From: Candidatus Saccharimonadota bacterium
Lineage (GTDB): Bacteria > Patescibacteriota > Saccharimonadia > Saccharimonadales > Saccharimonadaceae
Direction: 5' to 3'
Assembly (NCBI GenBank): GCA_028286365.1
Contig: JAQBRR010000002.1
Location: forward strand, 168,165 to 232,164
Length of the DNA: 64,000 bases
Of this stretch, positions 26,497 through 34,619 are shown in pieces. Under the pieces are notes generated by a model that did not search any database, had not been told where the DNA came from, and saw only the letters and a program-made list of their open reading frames with translations. How positions within the stretch are numbered: the stretch's first letter is position 1; each line of letters begins with the position of its first letter. A program made the translations under genes and the position numbers.

Positions 26497-27603
26497 TTAG
26501 CGAACCTCCAAGGTATCGCCGGTGAATGTGATGTTTTTAGGCTTGATGGTGACTTGCTTTGGTCCGTCTTCAACTTTACCTGCGATAAGCGCAGCGAAGC
26601 CTTTGGTAGTTGCGGCATCAACAACTTTTTGTGCGTCTGATTCTGAAACGTAAATAGCGAAGCCTGCGCCCATATTAAAGTTGCCATACATTTCTTGGTC
26701 ATTAATTCCGGCTTGTTCCTGGATGAATAACAATTCAGTTGGTACATCAGGGACTGTATCAATAACGTAGCTAAGATCTTTGGTTGCACGCATAAGCTTG
26801 CGCCAACCGTGACCAGTAATATTAACCATGTAGTGAACATCAATGTTGACCTCTTGGAGCGCGCGAACGATAGGGACATAGATTGGTGTTGGAGTAAGTA
26901 ACGCTTCACCGTACATTCGACCATCGCTGAGCTTTGTGGCAAAACCTTCGGTTTGCTCGCCACCTATTTTTCGTGCGAGAGTCAGACCATTAGCGTGAAT
27001 ACCACTACTTGTGATTAGGACGATGCTGTCGCCAGCCTGTAACTTGTCACCGAGCACTAAGTTCTTTTTATCGGCAATAATACCAACTGCAGATCCACCA
27101 AGATCGATTGTCTCAGGATTAATGATCCCCTTAAGAGTTGGCGTCTCGCCACCACCCCACGTTGCACCAGATAAATCGCAGGCATTGGCCCAACCATTGA
27201 TCAGGTCACTAGCACGCTGTTCGTCCTTCATCCAATTAGAATCGCCAATTGCAAAATACGCATTCACGACTTGTGGTAATGCGCCGACAACAATTAGGTC
27301 ATTGACGACCATTGCAACTGTGTCTTGGGCGATTGAATCGTAGTATGTCTTTTCTCCAAATGCGCGCATCGCATCCGCAACAAGATTCTTAGTACCAAGG
27401 CCTTCAATAACAAGTGAGCGATATGAATCTACTTCTTCCCAGACGTAGGCTGATTCACCGCGACTCGCAAGTACTTCGCTGGCATTAAAAGATGATAAAT
27501 TGTCCGCTGTTTGAGCAGCTCTTTTTTGAGCCAAGACTTTAATTGGGTCCATGGCGCTGTAGTCGACACCCGACTCGGCATAGCTATTATTCGTGTCTGT
27601 CAT
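26497..27603 (-). CDS. purM: Phosphoribosylformylglycinamidine cyclo-ligase (AIR synthetase)
   Basis: About 368 residues; closes the imidazole ring from FGAM to AIR. It has YAESGVDYSAMDPIKVLAQ at the start, a metal/ATP region around AQDTVAMVVNDLIVVGA near 91, GGETPTLKGI near 155 and NITGHGWRKLMRATK near 261. The ATG at 27603 has GGGAG 8 bases upstream; the ATG at 27618 would lie within that Shine-Dalgarno. It forms a two-gene unit with purL, the enzyme of the step before it. Confidence 0.95.
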   Translation of the reverse strand: MTDTNNSYAESGVDYSAMDPIKVLAQKRAAQTADNLSSFNASEVLASRGESAYVWEEVDSYRSLVIEGLGTKNLVADAMRAFGEKTYYDSIAQDTVAMVVNDLIVVGALPQVVNAYFAIGDSNWMKDEQRASDLINGWANACDLSGATWGGGETPTLKGIINPETIDLGGSAVGIIADKKNLVLGDKLQAGDSIVLITSSGIHANGLTLARKIGGEQTEGFATKLSDGRMYGEALLTPTPIYVPIVRALQEVNIDVHYMVNITGHGWRKLMRATKDLSYVIDTVPDVPTELLFIQEQAGINDQEMYGNFNMGAGFAIYVSESDAQKVVDAATTKGFAALIAGKVEDGPKQVTIKPKNITFTGDTLEVR

Positions 27604-27701
27604 TAGGCTTGCTCCCATCCTACTTGCGGTCTACTATTTAGCCTCTTCATCTACATCTATCGTAACAATATATAAGGTGTACGTCTACCTTTAGAAACAA
27701 C

Positions 27702-27729
27702 TTGTCATAAGTTAATTTGGGGGTATGAT
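27702..27729 (+). promoter_or_regulatory. Promoter for the 105-residue gene
   Basis: TTGTCA (27702-27707), 16 bases, TATGAT (27724-27729), followed by a leader with AAGGAG. One of the best -35/-10 pairs in the window. Confidence 0.65.
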
Positions 27730-27752
27730 GTACCTAAGGAGAAGTATGGCCA

Positions 27753-28070
27753 ATGACCGAAGCTGAACCAGTGGGCCAATTCAAAACTCGTAAAGAGTTG
27801 ATGGAGCAATTAGAGACGGATCCGAATCTTAGTTTGTTCTTTGCTGAGCTTCAAGAGGCCTTAGTAACAGATCCAGGTTTTGTTATGACAATCAGATTTA
27901 TGGCAGAACGACTTGTTCCCGATTCTTTGGATGAACGAATCGAAGATAGAGAAGCGCGTATTTCGGTCAATGTTTCTAAACTCGTAAGTATGGGTTTACT
28001 ACAAGCGCGTCGCTTTAAAACAGAACATTTTGGTGACTACTTACCTACCTATATGGCTACTGGTCTGTAG
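27753..28070 (+). CDS. Small acidic protein, unknown function
   Basis: 105 residues, mostly predicted helix. The N-terminus is acidic (TEAEPVGQFKTRKELMEQLE); a late segment NVSKLVSMGLLQARRFKTEH looks like a turn-helix followed by a basic wing, but is too short to call a DNA-binding domain. The family is not recognised. It has a strong promoter and AAGGAG 12 bases upstream, so it is likely a real, separately expressed gene. It lies alone on the plus strand between purM and the AAA gene, overlapping the latter's end by 14 bases. Confidence 0.65.
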   Translation: MTEAEPVGQFKTRKELMEQLETDPNLSLFFAELQEALVTDPGFVMTIRFMAERLVPDSLDERIEDREARISVNVSKLVSMGLLQARRFKTEHFGDYLPTYMATGL

Positions 28071-28602
28071 AATTAATTTCGTTTAGGATAATTTTAAGAC
28101 GCTCTTTGATTCCAATATCAGGGACTAAAATTGGGTTCATCCCTGCATTCGTATAAGCTTCTAGTAACAAATCATGGACTTCTTTCATGAATGTTTTGTC
28201 TTCTGTCCGAGCATAATCTGCTTTGTAGGCTGCAAGAGGCTCAAGTAAGAATACCTTTTTGTACGACGAAGTTTTCATCATTTTTTCAATTTCAGGATTT
28301 ATAACGAAGTCATAGTACTGCATATATGCGACTGTGTCCTGCATACCTCGATCAAAAAAAGTTAGCCTTTTCGGATCACGTGCAGCTTCGATATGTTGTT
28401 TACGTACAGCGACTTCTTCTTGAAATTTTTTCTCATCAGCACGAATCGTCGACAAACTCATACCATGTTCGAGTCCTTCATCAATGACAGTTCGTGCCGC
28501 TTCAGGTACGACATCGTAGCCTAATTTCGCAAGCTCGCTGAGCAGGCTCGTTTTGCCAACCGATGGACCACCAGTAATGACATACCAGTTATTATTTGTC
28601 AT
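28057..28602 (-). CDS. AAA_28-type ATP-binding protein (NadR kinase-like)
   Basis: 181 residues with the P-loop ITGGPSVGKTSLL at residues 8-20, a conserved VVPEAARTVIDEGLE after it and FFDRGMQDTVAYMQYY near 95. This is the pattern of small nucleotide kinase-like ATPases in the AAA_28 group, related to the ribosylnicotinamide kinase part of NadR. The substrate is unknown. The start MTNNNWYV is chosen because the preceding open frame lies inside the upstream HAD gene, which overlaps by 11 bases. Confidence 0.78.
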   Translation of the reverse strand: MTNNNWYVITGGPSVGKTSLLSELAKLGYDVVPEAARTVIDEGLEHGMSLSTIRADEKKFQEEVAVRKQHIEAARDPKRLTFFDRGMQDTVAYMQYYDFVINPEIEKMMKTSSYKKVFLLEPLAAYKADYARTEDKTFMKEVHDLLLEAYTNAGMNPILVPDIGIKERLKIILNEINSTDQ

Positions 28603-29404
28603 GGTGACTTTCGTTAAGGCCGATTCTTCCAAGATCGAGACTTTTGCCGAACTTTTTCCAGGCTTCGGCAGAATTTTTTTGGCTGATAAGGCTAAAGTCA
28701 ACGCCACTGTTGAATGCGAGGCCACCATCCATAATTTCACTATCGCCAATGTATTTTATTCGAGACCGATCATTTGTACCCACAGGAATTTTTCGATTGA
28801 GGCCGTAATTTTGGCGCCATAAACCTTCAGCTAAGTCCATAAGAACAGGCGAAGGTTTATATATGTGACCGAGCTTTAATTCCTTCAATGTTTCCTCGGC
28901 GATAATGTGATCAGGCAGTGTCGCCTCCCATGAATCGAACGTTTTTTCGATAAACGGCATATGGCCTGAGGATAAAATTAAATCATCAATAGGTTGCCCG
29001 TTTTCTCGTGCGGCCTCAAGCTCTTTTAGGAATTCTAAATATCCTGGCATCGATCGTGGCCATGTACCACCTTCGCTAAAATGTGTTCCGACCTCTGCTA
29101 AAAGTACATCTAGCTTTACGCGTACCAATTGTTCGGTGAGTTGCTTGACTTGGTCAGAGCTTGCTTCTGGTGCTAGGCTTTGAACAACTTCAATCGGTGC
29201 ACGATTTTGTAGGCCGCCAGCTTCTTCATATTTTTCTAAGCCATCCTGACCAAAAACAAATTCGACAGCGGCCTCATAGGCGATGCGTACATCAATACCA
29301 GCTGGTGACTGCTCAAATGTTTGTGCAGCAGTGCCATCAAAGTCGGCTATCGCTAATTGGGAATGCTCAAACGAATCAGGGGTTCGCAGGTCAGGCCTAG
29401 GCAT
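28592..29404 (-). CDS. HAD-like hydrolase
   Basis: 270 residues with an HAD motif I AIADFDGTAAQTFE near residue 18, a helical cap, LILSSGHMPF near 140 as probable motif II and KYIGDSEIMDGGLAF near 230 as probable motif IV. The lysine of motif III could be in HIYKPSP near 183. It probably removes phosphate from a small molecule. It lies between purE and an AAA_28 kinase-like gene on the same strand, 4 bases after the purE stop, so it may act in nucleotide metabolism; this is only suggested by position. Confidence 0.7.
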   Translation of the reverse strand: MPRPDLRTPDSFEHSQLAIADFDGTAAQTFEQSPAGIDVRIAYEAAVEFVFGQDGLEKYEEAGGLQNRAPIEVVQSLAPEASSDQVKQLTEQLVRVKLDVLLAEVGTHFSEGGTWPRSMPGYLEFLKELEAARENGQPIDDLILSSGHMPFIEKTFDSWEATLPDHIIAEETLKELKLGHIYKPSPVLMDLAEGLWRQNYGLNRKIPVGTNDRSRIKYIGDSEIMDGGLAFNSGVDFSLISQKNSAEAWKKFGKSLDLGRIGLNESHHDK

Positions 29405-29408
29405 ACTT

Positions 29409-29927
29409 TTATTTTTCTTCTAAGTACTTCTGCCAGCCTTTAGTTTGTAGTTCATCATCAATATCATAGACTGCTTGTGACTGATTTTTACGAAATTCAT
29501 CATATTTTGCTGCAAGTGATTCGTCATTCAAAGCAAGAATTTCGATAGCAAGTAAGGCGGCATTTTTTGCACCATTTTCTGGCATCGTCGCAAGGGCGAT
29601 TCCGGGGGGCATTTTAATGTTCGACCAAAATGCTTCGTGTCCGTGATTTTCGCGCTTAATTGGAACGGCAATTACAGGAATTGGCGTATGTGATGCGGTC
29701 ATTCCAGGCAGGTGTGCGGATCCACCAGCTCCAGCGATAATAAGTTTCAGCCCACGCTCTTTGGCAGTCGCCCCGTAGTCGCTCATTACATCTGGTGTGC
29801 GGTGTGCGGAGATAATATGTACTTCGTTTGCGACGCCGAATTCATCTAAAGTTTTTGCTGCCTGGCTCATGATGTCTAAGTCAGAATCAGATCCCATAAT
29901 AATACCAACTAAAATATCTGTATTCAC
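29409..29927 (-). CDS. purE: N5-carboxyaminoimidazole ribonucleotide mutase
   Basis: 172 residues; moves the carboxyl group to form CAIR. It has GIIMGSDSDLDIM, the catalytic His in SAHRTPDV and AGAGGSAHLPGM. The loop after it reads PIKRENHGHEAFWSNIKMPPG instead of the usual class I VPVQS...LSGxDSL...MPxG and partly resembles class II (WSSLRxPSG). GTG 29927 is chosen because GGAGG lies 5 bases before it; an ATG at 29939, overlapping the purK stop (TAATG), is the alternative and would place GGAGG inside the gene. It follows purK, as expected for the two-step class I route. Confidence 0.9.
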   Translation of the reverse strand: MNTDILVGIIMGSDSDLDIMSQAAKTLDEFGVANEVHIISAHRTPDVMSDYGATAKERGLKLIIAGAGGSAHLPGMTASHTPIPVIAVPIKRENHGHEAFWSNIKMPPGIALATMPENGAKNAALLAIEILALNDESLAAKYDEFRKNQSQAVYDIDDELQTKGWQKYLEEK

Positions 29928-29938
29928 GCTGTCCTCCA

Positions 29939-31072
29939 TTATATCGAAATTGCCTTTCGTGCGGCTCGGGCACGCTCACGCGCCTCTTCAATTGTTTTGC
30001 CAGTTGATGTTATGTGGCCCATTTTGCGGTCAATCTTGGTTGGTGACTTGCCATACAGATGAACGCTTGTTTCAGGGATCGATAGTGCTTCATTCAGGCC
30101 TTCAAGGATTGTTGGACCGTCACGCTCACCTAGTATATTGATCATAACGGCTGCGGGGACGACCATGCTAGTATCGCCTAAAGGCAGACCACTAATCGCA
30201 CGAATGTGCTGTTCAAATTGCGATGTTCGCGAAGCCTCGGTCGTGTAGTGACCAGAATTATGGACACGTGGTGCGATTTCATTGATGAGGATTTTGCCAG
30301 ACTTAGTCAGGAACATCTCAATACCGAATGTGCCAGCACCTTGAAGTAGTTCTGCGACAGAATTAGCAATATCGAGTGCCTTCTTGTGGATGTCGTTACT
30401 GACGGGTGCAGGTGCTAATACTTCAATACAAATATTACGTTCATGGATAGTCTGCACGAGTGGATAGAGCGCAATATCATCATTCATACTACGAGCGACC
30501 ATAACGGCTAGTTCTTTTTCAAATGGAATGAATTGTTCAGCATACAGGGGTGTGCCAGCAAATTGCTCAAACGCTTTTTTGATATCTTCATCAGACTCCA
30601 CAACCATATTGCCACGGCCGTCGTAGGCACCCAGGCGAGTTTTGATGAGCATCTTACCGTCGAATTGCTTCAGTGCTGCACGGGCATCTTTTTCTGACTC
30701 GATACCGACAAATGGCGCAACAGGAATGCCTGCGCTATCAAGGAATTCTTTCTGGAATAACTTGTCCTGAATGATGCGGATAATTTCAGGTGATGGATTG
30801 ACAGGTTTACCAAGTCGTTCGATTTGTTGCAATTCATTTACATCCAAGTGTTCGATCTCAATCGTAATAAAGTCCGATTTTTCGGCAAGTTCATGAAGTG
30901 CGACGGAATCGTACAGATCACCGACGATTTCCTCAGCACCGACCTGGGCTGCAGGGCTCCCAGGTGTCGGATTAACCACGACCACGCGAAAGCCAAGTGG
31001 TAATGCGGCAAGGGTCAGCATTCGTCCCAACTGGCCACCTCCGATAATTCCAATAGTCTTTTGAGACTCCAT
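29939..31072 (-). CDS. purK: N5-carboxyaminoimidazole ribonucleotide synthase
   Basis: 377-residue ATP-grasp enzyme that carboxylates AIR with bicarbonate. The N-terminal fold IGIIGGGQLGRMLTLAA is diagnostic; ATP-grasp residues are in KTRLGAYDGRGN near 147 and the metal site in NEIAPRVHNSGHYTTEA near 262. A -10 box TACAAT ends 7 bases before the ATG, so its mRNA is nearly leaderless. It is divergent from purC, which encodes the enzyme two steps later. Confidence 0.95.
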   Translation of the reverse strand: MESQKTIGIIGGGQLGRMLTLAALPLGFRVVVVNPTPGSPAAQVGAEEIVGDLYDSVALHELAEKSDFITIEIEHLDVNELQQIERLGKPVNPSPEIIRIIQDKLFQKEFLDSAGIPVAPFVGIESEKDARAALKQFDGKMLIKTRLGAYDGRGNMVVESDEDIKKAFEQFAGTPLYAEQFIPFEKELAVMVARSMNDDIALYPLVQTIHERNICIEVLAPAPVSNDIHKKALDIANSVAELLQGAGTFGIEMFLTKSGKILINEIAPRVHNSGHYTTEASRTSQFEQHIRAISGLPLGDTSMVVPAAVMINILGERDGPTILEGLNEALSIPETSVHLYGKSPTKIDRKMGHITSTGKTIEEARERARAARKAISI

Positions 31073-31079
31073 GCCACTT

Positions 31080-31140
31080 ATTGTAGCCTATTATCTCCGT
31101 AAACAGAACAGTTCAACAGGGTATTTTTATCTGATACGCT
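31080..31140. promoter_or_regulatory. Divergent purK/purC promoters
   Basis: Minus strand: TTCTGT (31103-31108), 17 bases, TACAAT (31080-31085), 7 bases to purK ATG. Plus strand: TTCAAC (31112-31117), 17 bases, TACGCT (31135-31140) with a TGA extension, 10 bases to purC ATG. The purC -35 lies in GTTCAACA, which also occurs between purD and carA. Confidence 0.5.
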
Positions 31141-31150
31141 AAATGGTAAA

Positions 31151-32122
31151 ATGAAGGTAATGACTACAAATGCTATCAGCACGACTGATTTTGAATTTCC
31201 AGAACAAACAAAGGTGTATCACGGCAAGGTTCGTGACGTCTACACAATTAATGATGACATTCTTGTCGCCGTAGCAACAGATCGTATTTCTGCTTTTGAC
31301 GTTATTCTCCCCCGTCCAATTCCATTTAAGGGTCAAGTGCTCAACCAACTTGCCGAATACTTTCTGAATAAAACAACGGACATTTTGCCTAATTGGTTAA
31401 TTAGTGTGCCTGATCCAAGCGTCAGTATTGGTCACAAATTAGAGCCATACAAAATCGAAATGGTTGTTCGTGGTGGTTTGGTTGGCCACGCTGCGCGTGA
31501 ATATAATGATGGTAAGCGTGAGCTCTGTGGAGTTGCAATGCCCGATGGCCTGCAGGAATACGACATGTTCCCTAGCCCGATTATTACACCATCAACCAAG
31601 GCTGATGCGGGCCATGACGAGGATATTTCAGCCGAGAAGATTATTGAGACTGGTCTTGCGACTACGGATGAATTTGTAAAGTTGTCTGATTATGCCTTAC
31701 AGTTATTTGCTCGCGGCCAAGAACTCGCGCGTGAACGCGGACTAGTCCTAATGGATACTAAGTATGAGTTTGGTAAGAATGCTCACGGCGAGATTTATGT
31801 CATTGATGAGATCCACACACCTGATTCATCACGTTATTTTTACGGGGATACTTATGATGCATATCTTGCTGATCGCACCCAGGAACAACCACGTCATCTA
31901 TCAAAGGAATTTGTTCGTGAATGGTTAATGGAGCGAAACTTCAGCGGACAGACCGGTGAAACGATTCCTGAAATGACCGATGAGTTCGTCACGCAAACAT
32001 CTGATCGTTACATTGAGTTATTTGAACAGCTCAGCGGCCAGACATTTGAACGACCAAGTACTGATATTGATCCAATCGAACGAATTAAAACCAACGTCAC
32101 CAATGCACTGAAAGGCTTATAA
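31151..32122 (+). CDS. purC: Phosphoribosylaminoimidazole-succinocarboxamide synthase
   Basis: 323 residues, the longer form of SAICAR synthetase. It has VYHGKVRDVYTINDD near residue 19 (ATP loop), VATDRISAFDVILP near 37, EMVVRGGLVGHAAREY near 105 and LMDTKYEFGKN near 197. It joins CAIR and aspartate. ATG 31151 fits the upstream promoter (about 4 bases of leader); an in-frame ATG at 31160 is possible. It is followed immediately by purB, the next enzyme. Confidence 0.94.
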   Translation: MKVMTTNAISTTDFEFPEQTKVYHGKVRDVYTINDDILVAVATDRISAFDVILPRPIPFKGQVLNQLAEYFLNKTTDILPNWLISVPDPSVSIGHKLEPYKIEMVVRGGLVGHAAREYNDGKRELCGVAMPDGLQEYDMFPSPIITPSTKADAGHDEDISAEKIIETGLATTDEFVKLSDYALQLFARGQELARERGLVLMDTKYEFGKNAHGEIYVIDEIHTPDSSRYFYGDTYDAYLADRTQEQPRHLSKEFVREWLMERNFSGQTGETIPEMTDEFVTQTSDRYIELFEQLSGQTFERPSTDIDPIERIKTNVTNALKGL

Positions 32123-33520
32123 ATGAAACAACTTGCACCAATCGTATTACCCGAAACCTCAGACGCTCGTAATTATGACTCGATTGATCCACTCGATAAT
32201 CGCTACTATGATATCGAAATTGGTCACTACCTATCAGAACGTAGTCGCGTTGCCTACCAGGCTTATGTCGAGGCTGCACTTGCGAATACGCTCGCAGATT
32301 ACGGTGTATGTTCTCAGGAAATTGCTGACGAAATCGCAATTGCCGCATCGAAGGTAACTACAGAGGAAGTCTACGCCGAGGAAAAAACGACTCGTCATGA
32401 TATCAAGGCACTCGTAAACGTCATTAAGTCAAAGTTGTCAGAAGACGCTCAGCCATACGTTCACTTCGGCGCAACTTCTCATGACGTGATTGGTACAGCT
32501 AGCTCATTACAGATGAAAGACGCCATGACGAATGTTGTTATTCCACGTCTTACAACACTCCTTCGTAGTCTCGCTGAGATGAGTGAGAAATACGCCGACA
32601 CTGTCCAGGTTGGTCGTACTCATGGTCAGCATGCGGTGCCAATTACCTTTGGTTTTGCGATTGCAGAATATGTCAGTCGCCTTGGTCAAAGTCTCGAGAT
32701 TATTCAAAAATCGACCGACAATCTATTTGGTAAATTCTCTGGTGCAGTTGGATCATATAATGCGCTGAGTGTCTTTATTGATAATCCTGAGGAATTTGAG
32801 GAAAAGATTGTGACCAGCCTTGGTCTCAAAGTTGCACCATACTCTACGCAGATTATTCCTGCTGAAAACGTCGTGCGACTGCTCGATGAGCTCAGCCTTG
32901 CCGCTGGAATCATGTCGAATCTTGCACATGACATGCGTCACCTACAACGTACCGAAATTGGCGAAGTTCGTGAACGCTTCGAACCAGGTCAAACCGGTTC
33001 ATCAACCATGGCTCACAAGCGTAATCCATGGAATTTTGAGAATGTTGTTAGTATGTGGAAGCAAGTTACCGCGCAGACGATTAACGCGCGCTTAAACATC
33101 AGTAGCGAACACCAACGCGACTTGACTGACTCTGCATCGTCTCGATTCTACGTGATTATCCCTGCATCAGTCGTTGCAATGGCAACTCGCCTCAATACTA
33201 TTATGAATAAGCTCGAAGTCGATGAAGAAAACATGCAGCGCAACCTCAAATTAACTGGTGGTGCGATTGCAGCTGAGCCACTTTATCTGTTATTTGAAAA
33301 GTACGGTCATACGACCGCACACGAGAAATCAAAAGCCCTCGCCCACTCTGCGATGGAAAGTAACACGCCACTTGTTGAGGTGATTACGGCAGATGCTGAA
33401 GCCCTAGAATACTGGAACAAGTTCACCGATAATGAAAAGCAAATTATCTCAGAGCCAGAGAAATACTACATCGGCCGCGCAGCCGAAAAAGCCCGTCGCA
33501 TCGCGCAGAACTATAAATAA
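32123..33520 (+). CDS. purB: Adenylosuccinate lyase
   Basis: 465 residues of the fumarase/aspartase fold. It cleaves SAICAR and adenylosuccinate, so it serves both IMP and AMP synthesis. Key motifs are TTRHDIKALV near 89, HFGATSHDVIGTA near 113, GRTHGQHAVPITFG near 160 and the flexible signature loop GSSTMAHKRNPWNFEN near 293. The start codon directly follows the purC stop. Confidence 0.96.
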   Translation: MKQLAPIVLPETSDARNYDSIDPLDNRYYDIEIGHYLSERSRVAYQAYVEAALANTLADYGVCSQEIADEIAIAASKVTTEEVYAEEKTTRHDIKALVNVIKSKLSEDAQPYVHFGATSHDVIGTASSLQMKDAMTNVVIPRLTTLLRSLAEMSEKYADTVQVGRTHGQHAVPITFGFAIAEYVSRLGQSLEIIQKSTDNLFGKFSGAVGSYNALSVFIDNPEEFEEKIVTSLGLKVAPYSTQIIPAENVVRLLDELSLAAGIMSNLAHDMRHLQRTEIGEVRERFEPGQTGSSTMAHKRNPWNFENVVSMWKQVTAQTINARLNISSEHQRDLTDSASSRFYVIIPASVVAMATRLNTIMNKLEVDEENMQRNLKLTGGAIAAEPLYLLFEKYGHTTAHEKSKALAHSAMESNTPLVEVITADAEALEYWNKFTDNEKQIISEPEKYYIGRAAEKARRIAQNYK

Positions 33521-33532
33521 AGTAGATTCAGG

Positions 33533-33964
33533 CTACTGAACTATGTCGTCGTCGAGCTCGGGTGCTTGCTTCCATCCCGCAACAAGTGATACCTGATACA
33601 AGAAATTGTCAAAGGCTACATCATTATTAATTGATACATCCTTCTCTGCACTAATCCATTCGTTTTTGGAACGGCCTCTAATAAGGACTAGATCACTTAT
33701 AGGTTTTTTGAATACTTTGACGCGTTTATCTGTATTAACTCCAGGACCTCGATATTGAACTTGTAGAGGCTCATCATCCTGCCTCTTAATGACAATCATT
33801 GATTCGCTAATATCAACGTCCAGTCTTGTTTTGTCTTCTCTGTGTTCTCTAAGTGCATTTAATTGCACAATTTTCTTATGGAGTGGTACACCCATATCTA
33901 AAGAACCTATCTGTAAATCACTAAGATTATGAGACTTAAAAGAGTATCCTTCCGATTCAATCAT
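33533..33964 (-). CDS. 143-residue soluble protein, unknown function
   Basis: A mixed alpha/beta, mostly polar protein without signal peptide or membrane segment. I do not recognise any domain. Its promoter is the cleanest in the window (TTGCTT, 17 bases, TGA-TATAAT) and the -10 ends exactly 6 bases before ATG 33964, so the mRNA should be leaderless. It is monocistronic between purB (convergent) and purN. Base composition is more AT-rich near the start. Confidence 0.65.
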   Translation of the reverse strand: MIESEGYSFKSHNLSDLQIGSLDMGVPLHKKIVQLNALREHREDKTRLDVDISESMIVIKRQDDEPLQVQYRGPGVNTDKRVKVFKKPISDLVLIRGRSKNEWISAEKDVSINNDVAFDNFLYQVSLVAGWKQAPELDDDIVQ

Positions 33965-33970
33965 ATCTAT

Positions 33971-33999
33971 ATTATATCACAAATAGATATATAAAGCAA
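33971..33999 (-). promoter_or_regulatory. Consensus leaderless promoter
   Basis: Minus strand: TTGCTT (33994-33999), 17 bases whose last three are TGA, then TATAAT (33971-33976), then six bases to the ATG. The surrounding bases are AT-rich. Confidence 0.75.
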
Positions 34000-34004
34000 T
34001 TTAA

Positions 34005-34619
34005 CTATAAAGATTTAAGATAGGCGTCGACTTCAACGCCAATGTAAGCTTTTTCCATGATTTGTACCGTGGCGTTGAGTGATTCGACGGTATCCCAGGA
34101 CATGACAGGTAGTTTGTGCTCGGCGACGATGCGGCCTGAGTCGTATTCCGCTATAACTTCGTGTAAGGTTTGGCCGGTGAATTCGTGATGATTCTCGAGG
34201 ACGAATTGCTGCACTCCCTCACCGTGAAGTCCACGAGTAATTGGCAGTAATCCAGGGTGAGTGTTGAGGATTTGTAGATCCAGCAGTGGTGGCATAACTT
34301 TTCGTAAGTATCCAAGGAGCAAGATTAAATCAATGTCATATTCCTTGACTGCGTCGTAAATGGCCTGTGCCTCAGCAGGTGTTTGTTCGCCGCGTCCTGT
34401 ATCGCCTGGATGAGTCTGGCCATTAATGACGAGTACCTTAATATCGAGATCTTGTCTGTTAAAGCGCTCAATTTTCTGCAAAATACCTGCATCTTCTTTG
34501 TTTGTAATAACGAGACGAACATCAGCATCCAGGACCCCGCTTTGTGTGGCATGAATCAGTGCCTCTGCGGTCGTGCCACTACCTGATGCCAGAATTGCGA
34601 TCTTGGGACGATCAGACAC
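34005..34619 (-). CDS. purN: Phosphoribosylglycinamide formyltransferase
   Basis: 204 residues; transfers a formyl group from 10-formyl-tetrahydrofolate to GAR. It has ILASGSGTTAEALI at the N-terminus (phosphate loop), the catalytic Asn/His in ILNTHPGLLPITRGLHG near 115 and the catalytic Asp in IAEYDSGRIV near 160. The start overlaps the purD stop by one base. No formate-dependent PurT is seen. Confidence 0.94.
   Translation of the reverse strand: MSDRPKIAILASGSGTTAEALIHATQSGVLDADVRLVITNKEDAGILQKIERFNRQDLDIKVLVINGQTHPGDTGRGEQTPAEAQAIYDAVKEYDIDLILLLGYLRKVMPPLLDLQILNTHPGLLPITRGLHGEGVQQFVLENHHEFTGQTLHEVIAEYDSGRIVAEHKLPVMSWDTVESLNATVQIMEKAYIGVEVDAYLKSL

Noticed and set aside
22627-27343. Many 60- to 120-codon open frames opposite or within purL and purM
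   Set aside because: All are shadows of strongly conserved enzymes and have no signals of their own.
28603-28749. Upstream extension of the AAA_28 gene
   Set aside because: It is out-of-frame sequence of the preceding HAD gene and lacks a start signal; the P-loop starts right after ATG 28602.
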